Source of the DNA: a virus
DNA length: 23,767 nt
IMG/VR virus record: IMGVR_UViG_3300030333_006262
Span: 1-23,767 of that record
Direction: 5' to 3' (one strand)
The number at the start of each line of letters is the position of its first letter. Position 1 is the stretch's first letter. This document shows positions 23,731 to 23,767 of the stretch, in pieces. The notes under the pieces were generated by a model. That model was not told where the DNA came from. It worked only from the letters and a program-made list of their open reading frames with translations, and made no database searches. The translations under genes were made by a program, and so were the position numbers.

Positions 23731-23767
23731 ATGGATATTTCACAAATAAAAAGTCGACTAAATCAGT
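23731..23767 (+). CDS. Start of a gene, possibly gp32-type ssDNA-binding protein (3' partial)
   Basis: ATG 23731 with AGGAGA 8 nt upstream; only MDISQIKSRLNQ is in the window. N-termini like MDI..IK.RLNQLQ are, from memory, found on ssDNA-binding gp32-like proteins of marine T4-like phages. Position next to the polymerase operon and behind a matching promoter supports this. Twelve residues cannot prove it. Confidence 0.4.
   Translation, partial: MDISQIKSRLNQ

Noticed and set aside
1-23767. tRNA genes, CRISPR arrays, insertion sequences and attachment sites
   Set aside because: None was seen; intergenic gaps are short and are explained by promoters, terminators and ribosome binding sites.

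Overview
The window is part of the genome of an AT-rich, contractile-tailed phage with T4-like structural genes. Every convincing gene is on the + strand. The gene set includes homologues of T4 gp15, gp18 (two tandem copies), gp19, gp26, a gp29-type tape measure, gp48/gp54, a LysM gp53-like protein and a gp27-type hub, all in near-T4 order. Most genes have good Shine-Dalgarno sequences (AGGAG/GGAGG), and the two promoters at the right end look like ordinary sigma70 promoters (TTGTTT, 17-18 bp, TATATT). This suggests a host that uses SD-led initiation and sigma70-type promoters, but the host itself cannot be identified. No integrase, tRNA, IS element or CRISPR array was seen.

Layout. (1) 1-1225: the 3' end of a Cys-rich protein with NYDPxAT-type repeats, then a GT-A-like glycosyltransferase. 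(2) 1263-7374: tail sheath stabiliser (gp15), a small coiled-coil protein, two sheath paralogues and the tail tube. A terminator follows the second sheath gene and another follows the tube gene. (3) 7498-9494: GH108 endolysin, a 61-aa Hc1-like histone, the gp26-like baseplate chaperone with an overlapping ORF that has no start codon (candidate programmed frameshift), and a small basic protein. (4) 9513-19852: tape measure, a 1186-aa baseplate tube-cap protein with a repetitive N-terminal half, a LysM protein and a 1387-aa hub with a Cys-rich tail. (5) 19897-23767: what looks like a replication module. It holds a compact family-A DNA polymerase, a 690-aa protein of unknown function, a 132-aa protein linked to it by a 1-nt overlap, and the first 12 codons of a gene that may be a gp32-type ssDNA-binding protein.

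Regulation. Six intergenic regions in the structural half carry the octamer TATTTATA, four of them as the longer motif (A/T)ATATTTATATATGA, 14-69 nt before a start codon. This is probably the late promoter or another late control signal. It is the exact reverse complement of the T4 late octamer TATAAATA. The replication genes lack it and instead share AAAAAAAGCTTGTTTT followed by TATATT. The window therefore seems to cross a late/early boundary near 19850.

The strongest leads are the candidate +1/-2 frameshift at 8949-8955, the conserved TATTTATA element, the twin sheath genes with blocks of perfect DNA identity, and the small DNA polymerase whose start codon sits only 8 nt after a -10 box.
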